DNA of 64,000 bases from Methanolobus sp. (GTDB lineage: Archaea > Halobacteriota > Methanosarcinia > Methanosarcinales > Methanosarcinaceae), in contig NZ_JADQBZ010000008.1 in NCBI RefSeq assembly GCF_016278365.1, positions 372,001-436,000 of the forward strand. The letters are read 5' to 3'. A program made the position numbers and the translations under genes. Position 1 is the stretch's first letter. Each line of letters starts with the position of its first letter. This document shows positions 1 through 10,299 of the stretch, piece by piece. Below the pieces are notes generated by a model. It worked only from the letters and a program-made list of their open reading frames with translations, had not been told where the DNA came from and did no database searches.

Positions 1-821
1 GTGTATGTTTCCATTTCCGCCCTTATCTTTTGTATCGCCTCATAGAGTATTCCTGTATGAGTGGTATTGAAATTCTCCGGGAAAATGGAAACCAGGTCTT
101 TTACAGTGAGATTTATACCGTTGAGCCTGAACAGTTCATCTGCAGCAGGATTTATTGCTTTGGTCGCAGGAGTGTACACAGTAACCCTGTCTGCATAGGA
201 TTTCGGCGAGACGCCAAACTTCTTGAAGGCTTCCGGGTCTTCGGGCGCCTCATTCTTAAGCGATGCATATTCGCTATGCGGATCTATAATCAGAAGTGGA
301 ATATCACGGTCAAGAAGCTCCTCCAGCAGCACTGCGGCGGTATAAGACTTTCCGCTCCCGGTCTTGGCAAGGATGCTGCAGTGCTTCTGCACAAGACTGT
401 TGATACTTAGCTGAACCTTGATGCCGGTACCCTCCAGCAGGCCAATGTTCATGTCCTCACCGGAAAGCCCCAGTACGGAACGTATTAGTCCCTCGTCAGC
501 CACATATATAAGGTCCCCGGGACTGAAAGGAATAACAGGGGACCTGAGCATCCCATCACCATCGCGGGTGCCGATCACTATGGCCTCGGCCACAATCCTG
601 TCATCACTTTTGTCCTTTCGCTGTCCGCTCTTTGCTTCCTCCAGTGTGAAGGAATCGCTTGAGCGTGTAATAGATAATACCTGTGCGAGTACCCAGCCGT
701 CGGTCTCATGCCAGGCTTTTATATATGCGCCTCTATGGACTGCTGTACTGTCTGAGACAAGTAACTTGAATTCCAGAGTTCCTGTCTCTCCAAAGATAAC
801 GCCTACTGAACCTCGAACCAT
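1..821 (-). CDS. HerA-like/DUF87 ATPase, partial (C-terminus beyond window start)
   Basis: Reverse-strand translation from ATG at 819-821: MVRGSVGVIFGETGTLEFKLLVSD...GIKVQLSINSLVQKHCSILAKTGSGKSYTAAVLLEELLDRDIPLLIIDPHSEYASL; Walker A (AKTGSGKS) and IDPH motifs. The ORF track missed it because it runs off the window edge. Confidence 0.85.
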   Translation of the reverse strand, partial: MVRGSVGVIFGETGTLEFKLLVSDSTAVHRGAYIKAWHETDGWVLAQVLSITRSSDSFTLEEAKSGQRKDKSDDRIVAEAIVIGTRDGDGMLRSPVIPFSPGDLIYVADEGLIRSVLGLSGEDMNIGLLEGTGIKVQLSINSLVQKHCSILAKTGSGKSYTAAVLLEELLDRDIPLLIIDPHSEYASLKNEAPEDPEAFKKFGVSPKSYADRVTVYTPATKAINPAADELFRLNGINLTVKDLVSIFPENFNTTHTGILYEAIQKIRAEMETY

Positions 822-924
822 TTTTCATCCCTCTATTCTTGGTCTTTATTATATGTTTGCCACGTATTATTATATTTTCCCCGGCTGGCAAGTTCCTTTT
901 TAGAATGTTCCAATACAATTTCCT

Positions 925-1728
925 TCAATCTTCAATATCTTCAATGATGGAAGAAGGTCCCCCGGCAAGCTTTACGAGGGCTTCGGCTTCGACAAAGTGC
1001 AATGATGCAGGGATGACCAGGATGTGCAGTGGGGCGCCAAAATCGCTGTCCTTGAGAAGGTGCGCGTAGCCTGCCTTTACTATGGGCGTCGGTGAGCCGG
1101 CCCTGGAAATGCCGACAGCAAGCGTATTATCCATGATTCCTTCGCCTCTTTTTTTTTCCACTTCCATTAGAAGAGCAAGCGCATGGTTCACTGTCATGTA
1201 CCCTTTCTCCCGGTCTATGTCCAGGAACATCAATGTGTGCATGTTGTGCTGCCTGTTGAGCTTTATTGTGTCATAGGGAGTTTCGGAAACGACAGTGACG
1301 CCTCTGCTGCTGGTGTATGGATGAGGTATGGTGGTGGCCTTCCCAAAACGGTAATTCTGCAGGCCGGAAAGTCCGCAGATGGCTGATGCAATGGAAGCAC
1401 CGTGAATGAGCCGGGTCGTGATGCCCGCATCCTGTGCCCGCAGGCGAAGGTCGACATGGGTAGTGGAAACCATGGTGTCCCCGCCTGTCAGAAAAACAAG
1501 GTCCTTGTCTGTTGCCTGGTCCAGCCAGCAGGGGTTCTGCTCCACATCTTCCCTGGAAAGGATATGAACCTTCTTTCCATATAGTTCCTCCAGCTTTTCA
1601 ATGGTCGTGCCCATGAGCACCGAAGTATAGAACTCCGCAAAGACCATGTCTGCCTGCTGTATGGCTTCAAGCCCTTTTAGAGAGATATCTTTTTCATCGA
1701 AAAGACCCAGTCCTATGAAAGTAAGCAT
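925..1728 (-). CDS. dph5: Diphthine synthase
   Basis: MLTFIGLGLFDEKDISLKGLEAIQQADMVFAEFYTS...; SAM-dependent tetrapyrrole-methylase-type diphthine synthase signature. ORF track start at 1776 is probably 16 codons too far upstream. Confidence 0.93.
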   Translation of the reverse strand: MLTFIGLGLFDEKDISLKGLEAIQQADMVFAEFYTSVLMGTTIEKLEELYGKKVHILSREDVEQNPCWLDQATDKDLVFLTGGDTMVSTTHVDLRLRAQDAGITTRLIHGASIASAICGLSGLQNYRFGKATTIPHPYTSSRGVTVVSETPYDTIKLNRQHNMHTLMFLDIDREKGYMTVNHALALLMEVEKKRGEGIMDNTLAVGISRAGSPTPIVKAGYAHLLKDSDFGAPLHILVIPASLHFVEAEALVKLAGGPSSIIEDIED

Positions 1729-2065
1729 GGTCTGGATAATGACAGACGTAAATAAACAATTGTCGCATAAGACCACTAATTAATTGCATAAATACTAATT
1801 CAATTTTTTGATTAATATCCAAATAAAGTAATTTACGCTTTTGATATCATACTGTTAACACATCAGTTATACATTTATCTTATCCCTTCTTAACTTTAAA
1901 GATAATACCTACTTTCATTCAAAAAGAATAGAGTTTCTGTTATAATGGTCATTCGGGAAACCCCACGAAGTCCAATCTTTAATCTGAGAAGGAAACTGGA
2001 AATTTAATACGTTGCGAGTGTTTCGATAAACTCTTTGGAAAATATGCGTGTAAAATGTTGAGGTC

Positions 2066-2099
2066 AAGTCGGTCTGCGTGGTGACGAACAGACCGGCTT
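2066..2099. other. Strong inverted repeat/hairpin at left edge of the accessory region
   Basis: AAGTCGGTCTG (2066-2076) pairs with CAGACCGGCTT (2089-2099), 11 bp with one G-U, 12-nt loop. Confidence 0.6.
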
Positions 2100-2237
2100 A
2101 CATGCTGGCTTCTGATTCTCTTTGTTCAATGAATAAATTATTTTGAATATATATAAATATTATTGCAATTTACTTGTATTCTCACTTTCTCCCCACTCGG
2201 CATATGCGAATATAGTTGCCGTATCAAACATCTAACC

Positions 2238-2468
2238 ATGAACCCACCCATTGAACCAGAAATATACAACAGGGTTAATACCTACCGCCAACAAATCCGT
2301 ACATCCGCATTGACGACTTTCGACATTCCAAGAATCATTGATACATATCGTGACCTCGACACAGAGAAGGTGTTCAGGCACATTATCGTAGGTAATGCAT
2401 GTTCATGGAATACATACGAAATAGCATGCGTACACTATGAAAAGTATCAAAGGCTCTTCAAGTTCTGA
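2238..2468 (+). CDS. Small hypothetical protein
   Basis: MNPPIEPEIYNRVNTYRQQIRTSALTTFDIPRIIDTYRDLD...; internal ATG preferred to the ORF-track start at 2163. Confidence 0.4.
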   Translation: MNPPIEPEIYNRVNTYRQQIRTSALTTFDIPRIIDTYRDLDTEKVFRHIIVGNACSWNTYEIACVHYEKYQRLFKF

Positions 2469-2656
2469 TAATTGAATATGGCATGGATGATGGTCGGTTG
2501 GTTGGATTTTAATTTGTATCCATGCCATAAGTACAATCATATTTACAACCTGTATAAATTATTTGAAATGAATCTGGATAATTAAGAGTATGTCATCCAG
2601 ATATTAAGAAGCCATAAATATTTTAATGGACCTATTGCCTGCATAGAGGGGCATAC

Positions 2657-3607
2657 ATGAAACTAAAAACGATTACGATTCTCATCCTTATATCACTCAC
2701 ATTTGGTTGCATTTCAGACAGCAGCGAATTCATCAATGAATCAACACCCAGTACTGAAGTATCCACAACCAATGTGACACAGTTTATCGAAGCACCAATC
2801 ACTAATGAAACTACAGATGCACAAGTTGAGACTGCTCTTGAAACTATAAGAGTCGGTGCCTTTAACGTACAGGTATTCGGAGTCACCAAAGCCTCAAAAC
2901 CCGATGTCATGACCGTCCTTGCAGACATCATCCGCACATACGATGTCATTGCCATACAGGAAATTCGTGACTCCTCTCAGACTGCCCTTCCTGCACTCGT
3001 GAATCTCGTTAACTCAGATGGTTCACAATATGACTATGTGGTCAGTGAAAGGCTCGGGCGCACGAGCAGCAAAGAACAGTACGCATACATTTACAATACC
3101 CACACAGTTTCAATCAGCAATGCCCACACTTACCCTGAGCCCGATGGGACAGACCCATTCCACAGGCAACCCTATATTGCCTCTATAGAAGCCCTACAGG
3201 GCAATTACGATGCGGTCCTGATGGTAATCCATACTGACCCAGATGAAGCCACAGAGGAGATTAATGCACTCGGTGATGTACTTGCATACGCTCAGTCACA
3301 GAACCCTGATGAAGGGGATTTCATCATCATGGGTGACCTGAATGCAGATGGAAGTTACTTTGATGAAGATGGAACATCTGACCTTGATGCATACTACTGG
3401 GTGATTGATGATAGTCAGGATACAACTACAAAGTCAACCGATTACACATATGACCGCATTATACTCACTGACACATCTGATTTACATCGTGAATATGGTG
3501 TACACAGGTACGACCTTGTATACAATCTGACACAAGAACAGACGGTTGCCGTATCAGACCACTATCCGGTGTTTGCGGAGTTTGTGATTGACTTTGATGC
3601 CGATTAA
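2657..3607 (+). CDS. Endonuclease/exonuclease/phosphatase (DNase I-like) family lipoprotein
   Basis: Signal with lipobox-like SLTFGC; EEP motifs IRVGAFNVQVFG, AIQEIRD, IIMGDLNADG, VSDHYPVFAEF. Confidence 0.8.
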   Translation: MKLKTITILILISLTFGCISDSSEFINESTPSTEVSTTNVTQFIEAPITNETTDAQVETALETIRVGAFNVQVFGVTKASKPDVMTVLADIIRTYDVIAIQEIRDSSQTALPALVNLVNSDGSQYDYVVSERLGRTSSKEQYAYIYNTHTVSISNAHTYPEPDGTDPFHRQPYIASIEALQGNYDAVLMVIHTDPDEATEEINALGDVLAYAQSQNPDEGDFIIMGDLNADGSYFDEDGTSDLDAYYWVIDDSQDTTTKSTDYTYDRIILTDTSDLHREYGVHRYDLVYNLTQEQTVAVSDHYPVFAEFVIDFDAD

Positions 3608-3824
3608 ATGTATTTTATCTTTAATATTTTAAATCATATTCTCCAGCATAGAATACTTTCATAGTGCTTGATTAATCCATATATATAACGAGATATAACA
3701 TTGTAAATAGACATCAATTGAGGAAATTGAATGTTAAAATGAAAGATAAAACTATATATGAACATTCAGTATCATTAAAAAACCTTTTTATAATTACCCC
3801 ATTAATCTCAAGGAAACCAACAAT

Positions 3825-4577
3825 ATGACATCCATTATTTATGAGCCGAGAGGTAGAGCAAGAGAATATTGCGAGCTTGCCGCAAACCTTTACAGAGGTT
3901 GTAGTCATGGATGCACTTATTGTTATGCCCCTTCAGCAACATTCCGGAAAAAAGAGGATTTTTCTATTCCTACTGTCCGAAAAGATGCATTAGAGCAATT
4001 AAAAAGAGATGCAGTGAAACTTGCCAGTGAGGAAGAAACAAGAGCTATATTGCTATCTTTCACCACAGACCCTTACATACCTTTAGATGTTAAGGAAGGG
4101 TTGACAAGAGAAGCAATTAAAATATTACATGGCAATAATCTAAAAATTGAAATTTTAACAAAGGGTGGAAAGAGGTCCGAAAGGGACTTTGATTTGTTAG
4201 CATCACGACCAGAGTTGAGTCGATACGGTGTTACATTGGTTTTCACAGATGAAAAACAAAGACGTGAAATAGAACCCTTTGCCGCTCCAACTAAAGAGCG
4301 CATAAAATCCCTTAAAAAAGCACATAAAATGGGTATTCCTACGTTTGTTTCACTTGAGCCAGTCTGGACTGCTGAACAATCTTTGGAATTAATAGATTTA
4401 ACGCACGACTTTGTGGATTTATTCAAAGTCGGTAAATTGAACTATAATAAGCAACAAAAGGAAGTTGATTGGTGCCAATTTAGGCATGATGTTATTGATA
4501 AACTCAAAATGTATGGTAGTGATTTTTATATAAAAAGAGATTTGATGAAGTGTGCCCCTTCACTAGAAATCAAATAA
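3825..4577 (+). CDS. Radical SAM protein (SplB-like)
   Basis: LYRGCSHGCTYCYAP carries the CX3CX2C cluster motif; YEPRGRAREYCELAANLYRGC typical N-terminus of the family. Confidence 0.85.
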   Translation: MTSIIYEPRGRAREYCELAANLYRGCSHGCTYCYAPSATFRKKEDFSIPTVRKDALEQLKRDAVKLASEEETRAILLSFTTDPYIPLDVKEGLTREAIKILHGNNLKIEILTKGGKRSERDFDLLASRPELSRYGVTLVFTDEKQRREIEPFAAPTKERIKSLKKAHKMGIPTFVSLEPVWTAEQSLELIDLTHDFVDLFKVGKLNYNKQQKEVDWCQFRHDVIDKLKMYGSDFYIKRDLMKCAPSLEIK

Positions 4578-5744
4578 TGAAGATTGACTGTGTTCCTCCA
4601 TGTCTTCAACTTCCAGAGGTTTGACTTCCTCTGCAGCGTCTTCAATCGTTACAGGAGTGAAATGTACCATACATGAGTCGGACATTCCACCCCTTTTACC
4701 CTTTCCTTCAATCGAAATTTTTGATTTACTTTCTAATTGAAGCAATGCAGTTTTGTAGTCGCCGGTCACATATGGCAAATCATTAGCAGTTTGCATTCTT
4801 ACGGCTTCGTATGTCAAAGACTGTCCATTGAAAATGTCAGCAAGATATTCCTGTAGGGATTCCAAATTATCGAAATTACCTATCGCCATTTGTCCTTCTG
4901 CCGGACCAAGATAACCAAATTGCTTTTTTGTTCCAGCGTTGTACATCACGTTTTTCATTACTTCGCAACCCTTAAAATTATTAGTGGCGTGAATAAGGTA
5001 ATATGTAGTCCTCAGTTTTCCATCTGAATTCACTTTGAATGGAAATGTGAATTTTACATTTGCACCTTGGTGCAACTGGTCTCTATATATCTTTAAAAGA
5101 GCTGCTTCTAAATCCAAATATTCGTACTCCTCTTCGGTTAATGCCTTTACGTTGGGAATACCATACAGTTCTTCTATGCTCCGTGCATGCCCCTCACTAG
5201 GTAAAAATCGATAGACGTATTCAATCATGAAATTTATGAAGACTTCTGTTCTTGGAAGAGCTAATATTTTCTTGATACTATCAAATGGAATCCCACTAAA
5301 GCCAAAGGGGTCGATGAAATAAAATGATGGGTGACTACAGTCTTGGACAATTGTATCAGCGATGTCAGCAAATTCATCATTTATTATATTTTTAATGGTT
5401 ATGCCTGAATAACCGGATGAGTCTTGATTTAGTTCATCTTGTATTACCTTTACTAAATTCTCATGGTTATTTTTGTTTTTTTCAATAAAGGTTAGCTCTA
5501 CGTGTTTAAGGAAATCAAATTTTCGTATGACATCCTTTACTGCACGCATAATAATCAAAGGAGAGCCTAGTTCTCCATTCGTATAAAGACCCCTGCCTGC
5601 AAAACAATCAAAAAAGCAAACAGTGTTATGATATCTACCAAGGATTTTTATCCACGCTTCCAAGTACTTTCTTAGAATTTCATGTTTGACTTCGGTATGT
5701 TCTTTGTAAATCCATTTTTTCGGGTCATCATCAGCAAGGGGCAT
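4563..5744 (-). CDS. tcmP: Three-Cys-motif partner protein TcmP-like
   Basis: KHEILRKYLEAWIKILGRYHNTVCFFDCFAGRGLYTNGELGSPLI and SFYFIDPFGFSGIPFDSIKKIL, characteristic of TcmP family. Confidence 0.8.
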   Translation of the reverse strand: MPLADDDPKKWIYKEHTEVKHEILRKYLEAWIKILGRYHNTVCFFDCFAGRGLYTNGELGSPLIIMRAVKDVIRKFDFLKHVELTFIEKNKNNHENLVKVIQDELNQDSSGYSGITIKNIINDEFADIADTIVQDCSHPSFYFIDPFGFSGIPFDSIKKILALPRTEVFINFMIEYVYRFLPSEGHARSIEELYGIPNVKALTEEEYEYLDLEAALLKIYRDQLHQGANVKFTFPFKVNSDGKLRTTYYLIHATNNFKGCEVMKNVMYNAGTKKQFGYLGPAEGQMAIGNFDNLESLQEYLADIFNGQSLTYEAVRMQTANDLPYVTGDYKTALLQLESKSKISIEGKGKRGGMSDSCMVHFTPVTIEDAAEEVKPLEVEDMEEHSQSSLFDF

Positions 5745-5934
5745 GTTTTCACCAAGAGTATCTGTTTCATTGCATTTAGGGGGTATTACAAAATATGTGA
5801 AACTTGCATAAATAACTTAGTATGGCATGGTGAAACTATTCAATAGATATTGATGTAAAAACATATGTTAGATACTCATTTTGCTGCAACATTACTTTGC
5901 CAGCACATTCATTGAACAACGTCCGCACCATCAG

Positions 5935-6200
5935 CACATGCGGACCATATAGATGTTATCCTCAAGGTCAACCCTAGTCCTCAGTATCCACAACATTTCA
6001 GTATCCATGACTGATGCAGTTGCATACTTTACTTTGAATTTTTTGATGAACTCATATTTCAACGTAGACTCACCAAATGTGTTGGACTGGTCTTGGTATG
6101 GGTTGGGGCATTATCTCCAAATGTCGTCCGTCATTTTCAATCTCTTTTGAATCAAAGACATTGGACAGTTTGACTTGAACAATAGGAAAACTGCACAAAC
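5935..6200 (-). pseudogene. Frameshifted coding remnant of an unknown protein
   Basis: Reverse strand reads VQVKLSNVFDSKEIENDGRHLEIMPQPIPRPVQHIW* and, after a one-base shift, TFGESTLKYEFIKKFKVKYATASVMDTEMLWILRTRVDLEDNIYMVRMC*. Confidence 0.4.
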
Positions 6201-6333
6201 TGATTATCTTTTATTATACAGGCACATAAGGTTCAACACTCATACAGAATATGTTTCACTTATCAACTTATTTATAGGACAACAGTAAATATACAATAAA
6301 CTTTGGATATTCACTTTTTAAAGAGGTTTTCCA

Positions 6334-9177
6334 GTGATTAACCTTTCCGAGCATCAAACACGTCTCCAAAAAATAGATATCCTGCTGAAAGAGCAAGGGT
6401 GGGATGTTCGTAACAGGTCACAGGTAATTGTTGAAGTTGACACCAAACAATCGGATTTCACGAAGCATATCTATAAACAAATACATGAAACTTTCAGGAA
6501 TGACGCTGAGAGTAAATATGTTGATTATCTCTTGCTCGACAGAATAGGCGACCCTGTTGCCATCATCGAAGCAAAGAGAACAACAAAAGACCCGCTCCTG
6601 GGTCAGAAACAGGCTGAAGAGTATGCTGATGATATCAAAGCTCAAACCGGGAAAGATGTGTTTATATTTCTGTCAAATGGATATGAAATATGGTTTTGGG
6701 ACAGAGAGCGATATCCTCGAAGACCCGTAAAAGGTTTTTACGCTCAAAAAGACCTGGAACGACTGGACTTCCAAATAAAGAATAGTAAAATCAATCATGC
6801 TACATCTGTCAACCCTTCGATTATTGACCGGGACAAGAATGTGGAGGTAGTACATCGAGTAATTGAACACATCCACAACGGTCATAGAAAAGGGCTTATT
6901 GTCATGGCAACAGGGACAGGTAAGACGAGGGTTGCAATGGCAATCATTGACCAACTCATGAGGGAGATGCGTGTTCAAAAAGTATTATTCCTGACTGACC
7001 GACAGGCACTGAGGAAACAGGCATACGATAAAGGTTTCATGCGTTTTTTCCAAGATGAACCAAAAGAAATAATTCTTTCCGGTAACTACGATTCTACCAA
7101 AAGCCTGTATGTTTCCACAATACAAACGTTTCAGGAAATATATACACAGAAAGACAGTAAGGGCAGATACAAAATATCTCCCGGTGAATTTGACCTGATA
7201 TTCTCAGATGAAGCCCACAGGTCCATCTATGTAAAATGGAAAGACATTTTCACATATCTGGATACTATCCAGATTGGACTTACAGCCACCCCTGCAGACC
7301 TCATGGACAGAGATACTTTCCGATTCTTTGAATGTGATGATAATGCTCCAACTGCTTTATACTCTTATGAAGAGGCTGTAAAAGATGGAGTTCTGTGCGA
7401 TTTCCGAAAGAATGTATCGGGTGCACGGACGTACTTCCAGATGGAAGGACTGAAACCAACTGATTTAACTGATAGTGAACGTGAAGAACTACTGAGTAAA
7501 GGCATAGACCCTGATTCCATAAACTTTGAAGGTACCGATATTGAGAAGAAAGTTGCACTAAAGGGAACATCGGAAGCCATTGTCAGGGAGTTTATGGAAA
7601 ACTGCATTACTGATGAATCGGGCAGTCTTCCTGCAAAAACAATCTTTTTCGCAATCTCAAAAACACATGCTTCGAGACTGGAAGAAGCATTTAATCGCCT
7701 TTATCCAGAATATAAAGGTCAACTCGCCAAAAGAATCATTTCAGAAGACCCGCGGGCACAACACCTTATCAATGACTTTGCAACTAAGGCATATCCAAGA
7801 GTTGCAATCTCGGTTGATATGATGGATACTGGAATTGATGTCCCCGAAATATGCAATCTTGTGTTCGCAAAACCGGTATTTTCAAAAATAAAGTTTTGGC
7901 AGATGCTCGGTAGGGGAACCCGTGCAGATGGTGCCTGTGAATATCGAGAATGGTTACCTAACGGTAAAAAAGAGTATTTCAAAGTATTCGATTTTTGGAA
8001 CAATTTCGATTACTGGAACATGAACCCGGAAGGTGTTAAAAACGAATCACCCGAATCCATTACAAATCGTATTTTCCTGTTAAGGCTCAAGCAGTTAGGA
8101 GAGTTGATGTCAAGGGGTGACTCTGCCCATGCAGAGAAGGTGAAAGCGGAGGTACTTGCAGACATTGAATCATTACCAAAGGATTCAGTCAGTGTGAGGG
8201 AACAACTGCAGGACGTGGAGAAAGCCCTGTCTCCGAAACTATGGGACAATATTGCGATAAACCCAGTAGAGTTCCTTCAGAAGAAAATAATGCCTCTGAT
8301 GAAGTACAAACCGAATGTCAACTTGAAAGAGTCAACATTTATTCTTCGATGTGAAAAACTGGCATACGCCATTCTGATGAATGATACCTTGGAAATTGAA
8401 CGTCAGAAAAAATCCATTGCCGAGATGGTGGACTGTTTACCAAGGACTCTGGATAAGGTCAAAGATAAAGAAGAGTTCATTGACAGAGTGTTATCAAGCT
8501 CTTTCTGGAATGATATTGGTTTTGATGACGCAAAGATGATTATGGATGAACTGTCTGCCCTGATGCCCAATATGATGAAGGAGCCGAGAGATACCATTGT
8601 CATCAATATGAGTGATACGATACAGGAACGGAAGCAGTGGATTCTCAGTGACGATAATGAACCAGAATATGCCGTTCAATACAGGAAAAAGATTGAGGAT
8701 TGGATACGGGAGCTTGCAGAAACTCATCCAGTTATCAGGAAAATAAAAAATGATGAGGTTTTGACTGAAGCTGACCTGCAGTCATTGGAAAACACATTGC
8801 ATAACTCTCAGTTTGCTGTGAGCGAATCCAAATTCAATGAGATGTATCACATCCAGAATACCACTTTGGTAGAGTTTATACGGCATATATTGGGTTTGTA
8901 TGACTATCCCTCCCCTGATGAAAAGATAAAGGATGCTTTTAACACCTATATCATTGAAAACAATAAACAATACAATGCAGACCAGCTGAATTTCATCAGG
9001 ACACTGCAGACAATGTTCCTGAGAAAGAAACATATTGAATTCTCGAATCTGTGGAATGCACCTTTCACCAATTTCGGTACAAACGCACCTATGCCAATGT
9101 TCAGTCAGGAAGAGTTAAATGCCTTTGTCGGTATTTGTAATGGAATCGAGAGGGATTTGTTTACAGCAGAGGCATAA
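6334..9177 (+). CDS. hsdR: Type I restriction enzyme R subunit
   Basis: N-terminal nuclease (PVAIIEAKRT), Walker A MATGTGKTRVA, SDEAHRS, LTATPAD, LGRGTRAD helicase motifs. Confidence 0.95.
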   Translation: MINLSEHQTRLQKIDILLKEQGWDVRNRSQVIVEVDTKQSDFTKHIYKQIHETFRNDAESKYVDYLLLDRIGDPVAIIEAKRTTKDPLLGQKQAEEYADDIKAQTGKDVFIFLSNGYEIWFWDRERYPRRPVKGFYAQKDLERLDFQIKNSKINHATSVNPSIIDRDKNVEVVHRVIEHIHNGHRKGLIVMATGTGKTRVAMAIIDQLMREMRVQKVLFLTDRQALRKQAYDKGFMRFFQDEPKEIILSGNYDSTKSLYVSTIQTFQEIYTQKDSKGRYKISPGEFDLIFSDEAHRSIYVKWKDIFTYLDTIQIGLTATPADLMDRDTFRFFECDDNAPTALYSYEEAVKDGVLCDFRKNVSGARTYFQMEGLKPTDLTDSEREELLSKGIDPDSINFEGTDIEKKVALKGTSEAIVREFMENCITDESGSLPAKTIFFAISKTHASRLEEAFNRLYPEYKGQLAKRIISEDPRAQHLINDFATKAYPRVAISVDMMDTGIDVPEICNLVFAKPVFSKIKFWQMLGRGTRADGACEYREWLPNGKKEYFKVFDFWNNFDYWNMNPEGVKNESPESITNRIFLLRLKQLGELMSRGDSAHAEKVKAEVLADIESLPKDSVSVREQLQDVEKALSPKLWDNIAINPVEFLQKKIMPLMKYKPNVNLKESTFILRCEKLAYAILMNDTLEIERQKKSIAEMVDCLPRTLDKVKDKEEFIDRVLSSSFWNDIGFDDAKMIMDELSALMPNMMKEPRDTIVINMSDTIQERKQWILSDDNEPEYAVQYRKKIEDWIRELAETHPVIRKIKNDEVLTEADLQSLENTLHNSQFAVSESKFNEMYHIQNTTLVEFIRHILGLYDYPSPDEKIKDAFNTYIIENNKQYNADQLNFIRTLQTMFLRKKHIEFSNLWNAPFTNFGTNAPMPMFSQEELNAFVGICNGIERDLFTAEA

Positions 9178-9180
9178 CGG

Positions 9181-10299
9181 ATGGAAAATGAGTTACCGGA
9201 TGGATGGGAATGGAAGAAGCTTGGAGACATTATTGAATTAAAGTATGGAAAAGGGCTAAAGGGAGAAAATAGAAACCCGAAAGGGAGTATTCCTGTATAT
9301 GGTTCTAATGGGATTGTTGGATACCACGATGAATCAATGGTTCCAAATCCATGCTTGATTCTTGGAAGAAAGGGGTCAATAGGTTCTGTACACTTGTCTA
9401 ATACATACTGTTGGCCAATTGATACTACTTATTACATAAATCCACCGGCAAATGCTGCTCTCAAGTACCTATACTATTTCTTATCAACATTAAATCTCAA
9501 ATCACTAAACAAATCTACTGCAATTCCAGGACTCAATAGAAACGATGTTTATTCGAAAGATATTCCACTCCCACCTCTCGAAACCCAACATAAAATTGTC
9601 GCTATACTTGAAAAAGCCGAAGAAACTAAAAAACTGCGGGCACAGGCTGATGAACTGACACAGCAGTTCCTGAAGAGTGTGTTTGTGGAGATGTTTGGGG
9701 ACCCAATTGCGAACCCAAAAAGATGGAATAAAAGGAAACTAGGGGAGTTGTGCAGAATAAGAAGAGGTGCTTCTCCACGACCCATTGAAAACTATGTAGG
9801 TGGTACAGTTCCTTGGGTCAAAATAGGAGATGGAACCAAGGGGAACGACATATATATCGAAAATACAGCTGAAAAAATAATAGAAGAAGGTGTCAAAAAA
9901 AGTGTTTTATTGAAAAAAGGCTCTTTAATATTTGCAAATTGTGGAGTTAGTTTAGGTTTTGCACGAATACTCAATATTGATGGTTGTATTCACGACGGCT
10001 GGCTTTCATTGGAAGATATTAGTATCGAATTAAATATAATTTACCTTTTAAAGTTGATAAACAGCATCAGTAACTATTTTAGATTAACTGCTCCTGATGG
10101 AACTCAACCTAACTTGAATACAACAATAATGAAGAACTTTGAAATTCCTGTCCCTCCGTTGTCGATGCAAAACAAATTTGCAGACTTTGTTGAAAATATA
10201 GAAAAAAGTAAACAGACTCAGCAACAATGTCATCAAGAAATTGATATGCTTTTCAATGTACTTATGCAAAAAGCCTTCACCGGAGAACTGGTATCATGA
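9181..10299 (+). CDS. hsdS: Type I restriction enzyme S (specificity) subunit
   Basis: Two target recognition domains each followed by conserved coiled-coil (IPLPPLETQHKIVAILEKAEE; IPVPPLSMQNKFADFVENIEKSKQ); 3 bp after hsdR. Confidence 0.93.
   Translation: MENELPDGWEWKKLGDIIELKYGKGLKGENRNPKGSIPVYGSNGIVGYHDESMVPNPCLILGRKGSIGSVHLSNTYCWPIDTTYYINPPANAALKYLYYFLSTLNLKSLNKSTAIPGLNRNDVYSKDIPLPPLETQHKIVAILEKAEETKKLRAQADELTQQFLKSVFVEMFGDPIANPKRWNKRKLGELCRIRRGASPRPIENYVGGTVPWVKIGDGTKGNDIYIENTAEKIIEEGVKKSVLLKKGSLIFANCGVSLGFARILNIDGCIHDGWLSLEDISIELNIIYLLKLINSISNYFRLTAPDGTQPNLNTTIMKNFEIPVPPLSMQNKFADFVENIEKSKQTQQQCHQEIDMLFNVLMQKAFTGELVS

Noticed and set aside
5953-6150. 65-aa plus ORF
   Set aside because: Opposite strand gives a more protein-like, frameshifted remnant.
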